Origin: Gammaproteobacteria bacterium
Lineage (GTDB): Bacteria > Pseudomonadota > Gammaproteobacteria > Granulosicoccales > Granulosicoccaceae
Assembly (NCBI GenBank): GCA_019634245.1
Contig: JAHQVR010000116.1
Location: forward strand, 1 to 24,527
Direction of reading: 5' to 3'
Length of the DNA: 24,527 nt
Of this stretch, positions 17,197 to 24,407 are shown piece after piece. The position numbers and the translations under genes were made by a program. Below the pieces are notes generated by a model. It did no database searches. It was not told the origin of the DNA and saw only the letters and a list, made by a program, of their open reading frames with translations. Positions within the stretch are counted from its first letter, which is position 1. Every line of letters starts with the position of its first letter.

Positions 17197-17440
17197 CTCA
17201 ACTTTTCGGCCCGACGGGTCGCAAACAACAGTACATGTGTCGCGTTTCAGCTCACCCTGGCAACCAGCTCCTTGCTTTCGCCTATACACTTCGACTGATC
17301 CTGTCCTTGAGCCAGATCAGATGACGCACCCTGGCCCCTGTACCGGCACGATCTCGTGGATGAGCGAATTGAGATCTTATTAGCAGCCAGTCGATTTACT
17401 TGGGTTAGGACAATCCAAGCCTATCGCGGAGACCAAGCAA
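17197..17440 (+). promoter_or_regulatory. Leader of the corrinoid/C1 operon
   Basis: This 244-bp non-coding gap should carry the promoter of the seven-gene operon. No good sigma70 pair was found. A B12-box (the core of cobalamin riboswitches), SAM and THF riboswitch cores were looked for by eye and not found. A small GC stem near 17215-17228 is not followed by a T-run. Only the ribosome-binding site GGAG about 11 nt before the ATG at 17441 is clear. Confidence 0.3.
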
Positions 17441-18148
17441 ATGAGTGAAGAAGAGTATGACGATGAAGAGGACATCATTCTTAGCGAGCTCAACGACGAA
17501 GAGCTGACTGAGCAGATGCACGACGATCTCTACAACGGATTACGCGAGGAGATCGTAGAAGGTACCAACATTCTTCTCGAACGTGGTTGGGGTGCAGATA
17601 AAGTTCTTAATGATGCGCTAGTGGAAGGTATGCGCATTGTGGGCATCGACTTTCGCGATGGCATACTCTTTGTGCCAGAAGTCTTGATGGCCGCCAACGC
17701 AATGAAAGGTGGTATGGAAATACTCCGCCCCCTGTTGGCAGAAACTGGCGCGCCGCCAATTGGCAAAGTGGTCATCGGCACAGTCAAAGGCGACATCCAT
17801 GACATCGGCAAAAATCTTGTGGGTATGATGCTCGAAGGTGCCGGTTTCGAGGTTATTGATCTTGGCATCAATAACCCAGTTGAGGATTACTTGGCAGCGT
17901 TAGAAGAACATAAGCCAGAAATTCTGGGTATGTCTGCACTACTCACGACGACGATGCCGTACATGAAGGTAGTGATCGACACCATGAAGGAACAAGGTAT
18001 TCGGGACGACTTCATCATATTGGTCGGCGGTGCACCTTTGAATGAAGAATTCGGCGACGCTATCGGTGCGGACGCTTATTGCCGCGATGCGGCCGTTGCC
18101 GTTGAAACCGCCAAGGCAAAGGTAGCGGAGCGACGCGCCGCCAGCTAG
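17441..18148 (+). CDS. Corrinoid (B12-binding) methyl-carrier protein
   Basis: This is a cobalamin-binding protein of the MtbC/MttC/MtgC type; it accepts a methyl group from a substrate methyltransferase on Co(I) and passes it on. The 235 residues have an N-terminal four-helix cap domain (about 28-105) and a C-terminal B12-binding Rossmann domain with D118-x-H120-x-x-G123, H120 being the lower cobalt ligand. The partner motifs MSALLTTTM (about 164-172) and VGGAPL (195-200) are present. Oddly, the first 29 residues contain 15 Asp/Glu and no Lys/Arg, far more acidic than usual for the family. A GGAG lies 8 nt before the ATG. It is the first gene of the operon, 21 bp before the DUF1638 gene. Substrate is unknown. 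Confidence 0.93.
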   Translation: MSEEEYDDEEDIILSELNDEELTEQMHDDLYNGLREEIVEGTNILLERGWGADKVLNDALVEGMRIVGIDFRDGILFVPEVLMAANAMKGGMEILRPLLAETGAPPIGKVVIGTVKGDIHDIGKNLVGMMLEGAGFEVIDLGINNPVEDYLAALEEHKPEILGMSALLTTTMPYMKVVIDTMKEQGIRDDFIILVGGAPLNEEFGDAIGADAYCRDAAVAVETAKAKVAERRAAS

Positions 18149-18169
18149 CTGGGCAGCGCGCATCGGCTT

Positions 18170-18775
18170 ATGACTACGCCTGCCAAAACCCTGGTGTTGG
18201 CGTGTGGTGCTATATCCCATGAGTTGGTTGCCGTTCTAAAAGCCAACGACTGGCATCACATAGATATTCAGTGCCTTCCAGCCGATTGGCACAACACACC
18301 AGAACTTATCGCCCCGGCCATCGAACAAAAAATACTGGAAAACCAACTTAAGTACGATCGAATTTTGGTGGGTTATGGCGACTGCGGCAGTGGGGGCAAG
18401 CTGGATGTGGTGCTAAAAAAATACGGTGTCGAACGTCTTCCCGGTGACCATTGTTATGCGTTTTTCGCAGGCGTTGATGTGTTTCAGAAAATCTACGAAG
18501 ATGAAATTGGCACGTTCTACCTCACTGATTACCTTGCCACCTTTTTTGACCGACTGATTTTAGAAGGATTCGGAATAAAAAAGCATCCAGAACTCAGAGA
18601 CATGTATTTTGGCAACTACACTCGCGTTTTGTATCTGGCGCAAACCGAAAATGAGAACATGCTAAACGCAGCGAAAGCTGCCGCTTCAGCGATAAATCTG
18701 CCGCTAGAAGTCCATTACACTGGTTTAAATCCGTTCCAACAAGCGCTGGAAAAAATCTCCATCGTAGAAGGCTAA
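18170..18775 (+). CDS. DUF1638-family protein in the corrinoid operon
   Basis: No function is established for this family. The 201-residue protein looks soluble and globular. Possible metal or cofactor ligands are C12 (LACGAI), C35 and H41 (QCLPADWH), C72 in the glycine-rich GYGDCGSGG (68-76), and H94-C95 (GDHCYAF). From memory, DUF1638 genes recur beside corrinoid methyltransferase genes in bacteria and methanogens. Here it lies between the corrinoid protein and the folate enzymes, so a role in handling or maturing the corrinoid carrier is inferred, not shown. It is spaced 21 bp after the carrier gene and 2 bp before the next gene. Confidence 0.85.
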   Translation: MTTPAKTLVLACGAISHELVAVLKANDWHHIDIQCLPADWHNTPELIAPAIEQKILENQLKYDRILVGYGDCGSGGKLDVVLKKYGVERLPGDHCYAFFAGVDVFQKIYEDEIGTFYLTDYLATFFDRLILEGFGIKKHPELRDMYFGNYTRVLYLAQTENENMLNAAKAAASAINLPLEVHYTGLNPFQQALEKISIVEG

Positions 18776-18777
18776 AC

Positions 18778-19092
18778 ATGGCTGAACTCATAAAAATTTA
18801 TTGGCGCGATATACCCTCCCAAGTCATGGCAAAGGCGGGCCGCAAAGCCGAGCGCGTCATGCTTTCAAGTCGATTCCAGGAGGGCATAGACAGAGCGGCT
18901 ATGCGCGCTGGCAAAGGCACCTCTGAAGCCTATATGGAAGACTGGAAACGACTGCGCGAACCGCTAAGTGGCGATTTGAAATCAGCTGCCACAGAAGCGG
19001 CGGCACAGCTCGAAGCTGAATTCGACGACGATTTTCTGGAACGCGTCGTAAAAGCTAAGGGCGTCATCGCTGACGTCAAAGACAACGGCTAA
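18778..19092 (+). CDS. Small 'virulence factor' family protein, probable operon accessory
   Basis: This 104-residue soluble protein opens with ELIKIYWRDIPSQVMAK and is rich in charged helices; it has no cysteines. It resembles the short domain labelled 'virulence factor' in protein-family databases (assignment from memory), a name that does not describe a known activity. A GAAGG sits 6 nt before the ATG, and the gene begins 2 bp after the DUF1638 stop and 12 bp before the MetV-like gene. Context points to an accessory role in the corrinoid/folate pathway. Confidence 0.75.
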   Translation: MAELIKIYWRDIPSQVMAKAGRKAERVMLSSRFQEGIDRAAMRAGKGTSEAYMEDWKRLREPLSGDLKSAATEAAAQLEAEFDDDFLERVVKAKGVIADVKDNG

Positions 19093-19104
19093 GGATCGAG
19101 CGAC

Positions 19105-19569
19105 ATGTACCGTGTGAGACGCTGGTCTGTGCGTCACTCAAGGGCGATGGAACTACTCTATAACCAATTTGAGCGGCTCCTCGTGATCGCTGCACCGCTA
19201 TTCCGTGCTGTCGGTTATGAGCGCTGTGAAAAACCTGTAGCCGTTGTTGAAAAGGCGGTTAAGGGCTTTTTGTTCGACTGTCAAATGTGCGGGCAATGCG
19301 CTCTGAGCAGCACCGGTATGTCCTGCCCAATGAACTGTCCAAAAACCATTCGCAACGGTCCTTGTGGCGGAGTCCGCCCCGACGGCTATTGCGAAGTCAA
19401 ACCTGAAATGAAGTGCGTTTGGGTCGATGGCATCGCCGGCAGTCAGCGCATGCGTCATGGCGACGATATTCAGGTCGTACAGTTTTCTGTCGACCACACT
19501 TTGAACGGTCGATCGTCTTGGCTCAAAGTGGTGCGCGATAAAACCTCGAGCACTGAGCAAGCACCATGA
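19105..19569 (+). CDS. MetV-like cysteine-rich methylene-THF reductase partner
   Basis: This protein matches the MTHFR C-terminal/MetV family, which partners MetF in acetogens and carries an iron-sulfur cluster. The 154 residues contain a dense cysteine block: C59, C62, C65, C74, C78, C87, C96 and C104, including FDCQMCGQC, SCPMNCPKT and NGPCGG. The N-terminal ~55 residues are helical, with only C41 outside the block. The stop overlaps the metF start by 4 bp (ATGA), as expected for subunits of one enzyme. The likely role is to connect the reductase to an electron carrier, probably oxidising methyl-THF. AAGGA lies 9 nt before the ATG. Confidence 0.88.
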   Translation: MYRVRRWSVRHSRAMELLYNQFERLLVIAAPLFRAVGYERCEKPVAVVEKAVKGFLFDCQMCGQCALSSTGMSCPMNCPKTIRNGPCGGVRPDGYCEVKPEMKCVWVDGIAGSQRMRHGDDIQVVQFSVDHTLNGRSSWLKVVRDKTSSTEQAP

Positions 19570-20597
19570 TCTATCAAGACGAACCGGTTCCTGGGTACCC
19601 ACTGCCCATTCGAGAAAACCATAGCTCACCAGGGCGTCTTGAGCGAATTCTCAGAGATGGTCACTTTGCTGTTACCACCGAGATTGCACCACCGGATTCA
19701 GCCGATCCAAATCATGTGTATGAGCGCGCACAGGTGTTTGATGGCTATGTGGATGCGATCAACGCGACCGATGGCAGTGGCGCACACTGCCATATGGGAA
19801 GCCTGGCAGTCTGTTCTTTGCTGACACGGTTAGGGTATGCGTTGATCATGCAAATTTCTTGTCGTGATAAAAATCGTATAGCCATCCAAGGAGATATATT
19901 AGGCGGCGCTGCCATGGGGGTGTGTAACATGCTGTGCTTATCCGGAGATGGTGTGCAAACAGGCGATCACCCACAAGCAAAACCAGTATTCGATCTGGAC
20001 TGCATGTCCCTGCTGGAAATTGCACGCAACATGCGTGATCAGCAGTGCTTTCAAAGTGGTCGCAAGCTAATTGAGTCGCCAAAGGTATTCTTAGGTGCGG
20101 CGGCAAACCCGTTTGCAGAACCTTACGATTGGCGACCCCAGCGATTAGCAAAAAAAATAGCGGCAGGGGCTCAGTTCGTACAAACGCAATATTGTTTCGA
20201 TGTACCACTGCTGAAAAACTACCTTCGCGCGGTTGAAGATCTTGGCCTTGCGAACAAAGTGTTTGTGCTTGTGGGTGTTGGTCCACTAGCCTCGGCTCGA
20301 GCAGCAGAGTTCATACGAACCAATGTGCCTGGAGTCAGAATCCCAGATGCGATTATTAAACGCCTTAAGGGGGCGGATAATCAAAGGGCGGAAGGAATAA
20401 AACTCTGTATCGAAATTATTGAAGAAATTAAAGAACTCCAAGGCGTTCATGGTGTACACATAATGGCGTACCGCATGGAAGATTCAGTGCCGGAGATTGT
20501 TGATCGCTCAAACGTGCTCAACGGTCGATCTCCTTGGGACCCGACGGCCTACAAAGGGGACCTCACAGTAAAACAACATATGGAAAATCTGGAATGA
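19566..20597 (+). CDS. metF: Methylenetetrahydrofolate reductase (MetF type)
   Basis: This flavoprotein interconverts 5,10-methylene-THF and 5-methyl-THF. The 343 residues show the TIM-barrel pattern of MetF: TTEIAPPDSAD (E in the position of E. coli E28), CLSGDG (D matching D120) and QFVQTQYCFD for the folate site. It is longer than E. coli MetF (296), mainly through a 35-residue N-terminal stretch and a C-terminal part (HIMAYRMEDSVPEIVDRS). Its pairing with the MetV-like gene and a methyl-corrinoid:THF methyltransferase suggests it runs in the oxidative direction, removing methyl groups from THF, rather than serving methionine synthesis. It overlaps both neighbours by 4 bp. Confidence 0.92.
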   Translation: MIYQDEPVPGYPLPIRENHSSPGRLERILRDGHFAVTTEIAPPDSADPNHVYERAQVFDGYVDAINATDGSGAHCHMGSLAVCSLLTRLGYALIMQISCRDKNRIAIQGDILGGAAMGVCNMLCLSGDGVQTGDHPQAKPVFDLDCMSLLEIARNMRDQQCFQSGRKLIESPKVFLGAAANPFAEPYDWRPQRLAKKIAAGAQFVQTQYCFDVPLLKNYLRAVEDLGLANKVFVLVGVGPLASARAAEFIRTNVPGVRIPDAIIKRLKGADNQRAEGIKLCIEIIEEIKELQGVHGVHIMAYRMEDSVPEIVDRSNVLNGRSPWDPTAYKGDLTVKQHMENLE

Positions 20598-21505
20598 CCG
20601 ACACCATTATTAGTTCTGCGAACCGCGAACATATCATCGGGGACGATCGGCCATTCACTATCATCGGTGAACGGATAAATCCCACGGGAAGAAAGATCCT
20701 GGCTGAAGAAATGAAAAACGGAGATTTCAGCCGTGTGGAAGCCGATGCTTTGGCTCAGGTAGCCGCTGGTGCCCAGATGCTCGATGTCAACGCCGGCATT
20801 CCTCTAGCAGACGAACCCGCCCTACTGGCCCAAGCCGTCCAACTCGTGCAATCTATAACCGACGTCCCGCTCTCAATTGATTCATCCATCATTGAAGCGC
20901 TCGAAGCTGGTCTATCGGTGTATCAAGGCAAGGCCTTGGTAAATTCCGTGACCGGTGAAAGCGAAGTTATGGAACGCGTATTTCCGTTAGTCAGTAAATA
21001 CAAGGCGGCTGTCGTAGCGATATCAAATGATGAAACTGGCATTTCGGAAGATCCGAACGAACGATATCGAATTGCCAAGCTGATTGTTGAGCGCGCTGCT
21101 GATCATGGCATACCTGCCAGCGATGTCGTTATCGATCCACTAGTGATGCCCATTGGCGCTATGCGCTACGCAGGCCGGCAAGTGTTCGATATTCTCGACA
21201 GAATACGTACAGAACTCAAATGCAACACCACCTGCGGTGCGTCGAACATCAGTTTTGGACTGCCTGAACGCAATGGCATCAACGGGGCGTTTTTATCGAT
21301 GGCCATCGGCGCTGGCATGACGTCTGCGATAACCAACCCGATACACGAAGAGGTTATGCGATCGGTGATGGCGGCTGATGTGTTGATGGGTAATGACCCT
21401 GATTGCTTAAATTGGATTAGAAAATACCGTGCGCCAGCGGTCGAAGGTGCAGAAGGCTCAGGACGTGGTCGGCGGACGAGCCGACGCAAACGTAAACCGT
21501 CATGA
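20594..21505 (+). CDS. Methyl-corrinoid:tetrahydrofolate methyltransferase (MeTr/MtgA-like)
   Basis: This pterin-binding TIM-barrel enzyme exchanges methyl between a corrinoid protein and tetrahydrofolate (related to AcsE and MtgA). The frame is open from 20534, but ATG at 20594 overlaps the metF stop (ATGA) and begins at the family start, giving 303 residues. Motifs are GERINPTG (25-32), LDVNAG (63-68), SIDSS (94-98), VIDPLVMPIG (179-188) and CGASNISFGLPERNGIN (214-230), all folate/active-site segments. Family members are usually about 260-280 residues. Here the extra length is a C-terminal tail with 8 Arg/Lys among residues 291-301 (GRGRRTSRRKRKPS). It is the proposed acceptor side for the acidic corrinoid protein. 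Confidence 0.93.
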   Translation: MTDTIISSANREHIIGDDRPFTIIGERINPTGRKILAEEMKNGDFSRVEADALAQVAAGAQMLDVNAGIPLADEPALLAQAVQLVQSITDVPLSIDSSIIEALEAGLSVYQGKALVNSVTGESEVMERVFPLVSKYKAAVVAISNDETGISEDPNERYRIAKLIVERAADHGIPASDVVIDPLVMPIGAMRYAGRQVFDILDRIRTELKCNTTCGASNISFGLPERNGINGAFLSMAIGAGMTSAITNPIHEEVMRSVMAADVLMGNDPDCLNWIRKYRAPAVEGAEGSGRGRRTSRRKRKPS

Positions 21506-23535
21506 CCGAAACTTCCGAAACCGCCTTAATTGTATTCACACCCAGCGGCAAACGCGGCACATTCCCCATAGGCACAAACATTCTTGACGCCGCACGCAGT
21601 CTGGGTGTAGATCTTGATTCAGTGTGCGGAGGCCGAGGGCTGTGTGGCCGATGTCAAATCCAACACGCGGTAGGAGAATTCTCCAAACACAACATTAACT
21701 CCAACCCAGAACATGTTTCGGATACGACCAAAGCAGAAGCACGCTACCAGCGCATTAACGGTGAGTTTTCGAATCAACGCCGCCTAGGCTGTCAAGCAAC
21801 AATGCAGGGAGATCTGGTCGTCGATATCCCGCCTGAGAGCCAGGTACATCGACAAGTAGTTCGAAAGGAAGTGGACCATGTACATATCGACATAAACCCT
21901 AAGGTTCGTTTGCATGTCGTCGAGGTTCAGGAACCCGACATGCACGATCCGTCGGGCGATTTACGCCGCTTGCGACAAGCACTGAGCGACGAATGGCAAT
22001 TGGATAATTTGCGGGTTGATTTACCACTTGTTCAGAGCCTGCAGAACACGCTGCGGGCTGGTCAATGGCAAGTCACTGCCGCCGTGTACGCAGACTCGGA
22101 GCTAATTTCTCTCTGGCCAGGCTACAAAGAGAGCGTCTACGGTGTTGCGATTGATGTCGGCTCCACCACCATTGCCGCGCATCTATCCGATCTTGTAACC
22201 GGTGACGTTCTGGCTAGCAGCGGTTCAATGAACCCTCAAATTCGCTTCGGCGAAGACTTAATGAGCCGCGTGTCTTACGTGATGATGAACCCGGGTGGAG
22301 AAGCTGAACTCACCACAGCGGTAAGAGACGCTATCAACGATCTGATCAGCTCGGTGGCCACTGAGGCTGGCATAGATCCACTGGATGTGGTCGAACTCAC
22401 CTTTGTTGCGAACCCCGTGATGCATCATTTACTTCTAGGAATCAATCCGGTTGAGCTGGGTGGAGCTCCATTCGCATTGGCTGTTGATGAAGCACTCACC
22501 GTAAACGCCCGGCAGCTAGATCTGAACATCAACTCGGGTGGCAAAGCCTACCTACTGCCCTGTGTTGCGGGACATGTGGGGGCCGACAGCGCCGCTGTGG
22601 TGTTAGCAGAACAACCGCAGTCATTGGATGCATGGACATTATTGGTGGACGTCGGGACCAACGCAGAAATTGTTCTAGGGAACAGTCAACGAGTGGTTGC
22701 CTGTTCCAGCCCAACCGGACCCGCTTTCGAAGGTGCACAGATTAGCGGTGGGCAACGAGCTGCCCCTGGCGCCATTGAACGCGTACGCATCGACCCAGAC
22801 ACACTGGAACCCCGATTCCGTGTTATTGGCAGTGAGCTTTGGTCTAACGAATTAGGATTTGATACCAGTATTGAATCTATTGGCGTAACCGGAATTTGCG
22901 GTTCAGGGATCATTGAAGTGGTCGCGGAAATGTTTCTGACAGGCATCATCGATAGCGACGGCGTCATTCAGGGTACGCTATCTGACAAGAGCACTAGAAT
23001 CGAAGCGAATGATCGCACCTTTTCCTATCGGCTATACGATGGTGATATCAGCATACGAATCACACAGAACGATGTAAGACAAATCCAATTGGCTAAGGCC
23101 GCTCTGTATGCCGGTGTCCGCTTGTTAATGGATAGATTGGAGATCAATCAGGTGGATCGCATTCGACTAGCCGGGGCCTTCGGCAGCCACATAGATGTGA
23201 AATACGCGATGATTTTAGGTCTGATTCCCGATTGCGATTTAAATCATGTGTCCTCAGCTGGTAATGCTGCGGGCACAGGTGCGCGCATTGCTCTATTGAA
23301 CAAAGAATCCCGCTCCACCATCGAGAAACAAGTACGCGATATTGAAAAAGTGGAAACCGCTGTCGAACCTCAATTCCAGTTGCATTTTGTCGAAGCCATG
23401 GCGTTCCCACACAAAACGGCTGACTTTGTGGAACTGGCTAAGGTCGTAAACCTTCCCGCCAAAACAACCGCTGCTAACGATGCCGGTGGGGGCCGACGTG
23501 CGCGCGCTGCGCGCCGCCGATCGAAACGCACCTAG
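21502..23535 (+). CDS. Corrinoid reductive activator (RACo-like, [2Fe-2S] plus ASKHA)
   Basis: This type of protein uses ATP to drive electron transfer that restores inactive Co(II) corrinoid protein to Co(I). The 677 residues (630 in the Carboxydothermus RACo, as I recall) begin with a plant-type [2Fe-2S] domain: C42-x5-C48-x2-C51 and C97 (RRLGC). A linker domain is followed from about 213 by the ASKHA ATPase/DUF4445 region: GVAIDVGSTTIAAHL, LLVDVGTNAEIVLG, SGGQRAAPGAIERV, VTGICGSGIIE and LAGAFGSHIDVKYAM. The last 13 residues (RRARAARRRSKRT) are strongly basic. The stop at 23533-23535 lies inside a 53-bp tandem repeat. It overlaps the methyltransferase gene by 4 bp (ATGA). Confidence 0.93.
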   Translation: MTETSETALIVFTPSGKRGTFPIGTNILDAARSLGVDLDSVCGGRGLCGRCQIQHAVGEFSKHNINSNPEHVSDTTKAEARYQRINGEFSNQRRLGCQATMQGDLVVDIPPESQVHRQVVRKEVDHVHIDINPKVRLHVVEVQEPDMHDPSGDLRRLRQALSDEWQLDNLRVDLPLVQSLQNTLRAGQWQVTAAVYADSELISLWPGYKESVYGVAIDVGSTTIAAHLSDLVTGDVLASSGSMNPQIRFGEDLMSRVSYVMMNPGGEAELTTAVRDAINDLISSVATEAGIDPLDVVELTFVANPVMHHLLLGINPVELGGAPFALAVDEALTVNARQLDLNINSGGKAYLLPCVAGHVGADSAAVVLAEQPQSLDAWTLLVDVGTNAEIVLGNSQRVVACSSPTGPAFEGAQISGGQRAAPGAIERVRIDPDTLEPRFRVIGSELWSNELGFDTSIESIGVTGICGSGIIEVVAEMFLTGIIDSDGVIQGTLSDKSTRIEANDRTFSYRLYDGDISIRITQNDVRQIQLAKAALYAGVRLLMDRLEINQVDRIRLAGAFGSHIDVKYAMILGLIPDCDLNHVSSAGNAAGTGARIALLNKESRSTIEKQVRDIEKVETAVEPQFQLHFVEAMAFPHKTADFVELAKVVNLPAKTTAANDAGGGRRARAARRRSKRT

Positions 23536-23650
23536 GCTTGCTACCGCGACGTGCGCGCGCTGTGCACCGCCGATCCAAACGCACCCAGGCTTGCTACCGC
23601 GACGTGCGCGCGCTGTGCACCGCCGATCGAAACGCACCTAGGCCTGCTAC
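23492..23650. repeat. Three 53-bp direct repeats spanning the 3' end of the RACo gene
   Basis: Units begin at 23492, 23545 and 23598 and end at 23650. Copies 2 and 3 differ at about three bases, and copy 1 differs from copy 3 at about five. Copy 1 encodes the arginine-rich tail and stop (TAG) of the reactivase. Because 53 is not a multiple of three, the later copies would encode the same Arg-rich peptide only in another frame. The GC-rich core of copy 1 can form a short hairpin (CGCGC/GCGCG) but has no T-run, so it is not an obvious terminator. Confidence 0.95.
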
Positions 23651-23897
23651 CGTCGAGTCAATCTGTGCTAACGCACTGATTGATGCCTTGCGTGAATTCG
23701 ACGGATTTGCCGCCGTCAAAGACATCGCGTTTCCATGGGTATCACCATAGTCATTGCACTCTTGGCTCGGGCCAGGTGTTTTTGCAAACAACGAAAACGC
23801 TGACATAGTGCGCCTGAGACGCCGTTCGCAAAAAAGCGCGAAGGGTTGTGTGGTAAGTCCAGCCGGTGAGATCGCTAAATTAGTTACACTGCGCTCC
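23651..23897. other. Spacer after the RACo repeats, no supported gene
   Basis: This 247-bp stretch separates the repeats from the DUF5658-like gene. A plus-strand frame (TTG at 23538, stop at 23750) runs out of the repeats into residues ending DGFAAVKDIAFPWVSP. It has no recognisable domain and depends on repeat sequence for its start. A frame from 23754 joins the next gene but contains no family sequence before M49. The stretch could hold a promoter for the downstream gene; no clear hexamers or terminator were found. Confidence 0.4.
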
Positions 23898-24362
23898 ATG
23901 AACACTACCTCATGGAATGGCCCAGAGCGGCGCAACCAGCCAGATAGACGTACCTATTCGCTGACCTCAATGAAGCACCAATTACTGGCGCCTCAGCGTA
24001 TGGCAGGCCGTCGCAAAGCGGATCGCACATTTCCGCTGTTGGATCGATTTGAGCCCTCATTACTCACCTTTGCCATGTTGCTCATGGTGTGTTCAATTTT
24101 GGATTCAATCTTCACGCTCACTCTGATCGCGCACGGCGGCACTGAAGTTAACCCATTTATGAATTGGGCACTACACCAAAGCGTTTGGCTGTTTGCCGGC
24201 CTAAAAATGCTTCTCACCGGCGTCGCTGCGATCGTGCTGGTGGCCACTGGAAACGTTAAGTTTTTCGGCCTCATCCGAGCTCGCTCGATTCTCGCGATTG
24301 CTGTGGGATTCTACTTTGGATTATTGATTTATGAAATTGGGCTGCTTTCGCTTATTTACTGA
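23898..24362 (+). CDS. DUF5658-like membrane protein
   Basis: The protein has a basic, probably cytoplasmic N-terminus (1-50, with NGPERRNQPDRR and MAGRRKADRT) and then three hydrophobic helices at about 54-77, 96-117 and 129-152. The first helix ends in a pattern typical of DUF5658: D69 (SILDSIFT) followed by EVNPFMNWAL. Function of the family is unknown. The frame is open from 23754 (202 residues), but the first 48 residues look like spacer, and ATG at 23898 leaves 154 residues of normal family form. No clear ribosome-binding site precedes it, so the start is uncertain. It is convergent with the partial gene at the right edge. Confidence 0.7.
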   Translation: MNTTSWNGPERRNQPDRRTYSLTSMKHQLLAPQRMAGRRKADRTFPLLDRFEPSLLTFAMLLMVCSILDSIFTLTLIAHGGTEVNPFMNWALHQSVWLFAGLKMLLTGVAAIVLVATGNVKFFGLIRARSILAIAVGFYFGLLIYEIGLLSLIY

Positions 24363-24407
24363 ATACTGGCCCACTTGGCTACGGATGAAACGAGCGCCAG
24401 TAAACGC

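Noticed and set aside
17209..17230. Intrinsic terminator after the PaaG-like gene
   Set aside because: The stem is about 5 bp with a wobble pair and is followed by GCAAACAAC rather than a run of T.
17197..17440. Cobalamin or other riboswitch before the corrinoid operon
   Set aside because: A stretch near 17416-17437 loosely resembles a B12 box but lacks the consensus, and no supporting helices or terminator were visible.
23492..23650. CRISPR array
   Set aside because: The three units are contiguous 53-bp direct repeats without unique spacers, and no cas genes are present.
23538..23750. Plus-strand 70-codon ORF with an Arg-rich start
   Set aside because: Its first half is repeat sequence echoing the RACo tail in a shifted frame, it needs a TTG start and has no recognisable domain; treated as a by-product of the tandem duplication.
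23594..23935. Minus-strand 113-codon ORF over the repeats and spacer
   Set aside because: It overlaps the repeats and the start of the DUF5658-like gene, has low-complexity composition and no family features.
24364..24402. Inverted repeat TACTGGC/GCCAGTA as a bidirectional terminator
   Set aside because: The stem is only 7 bp with a 25-nt loop and no T-run on either side.
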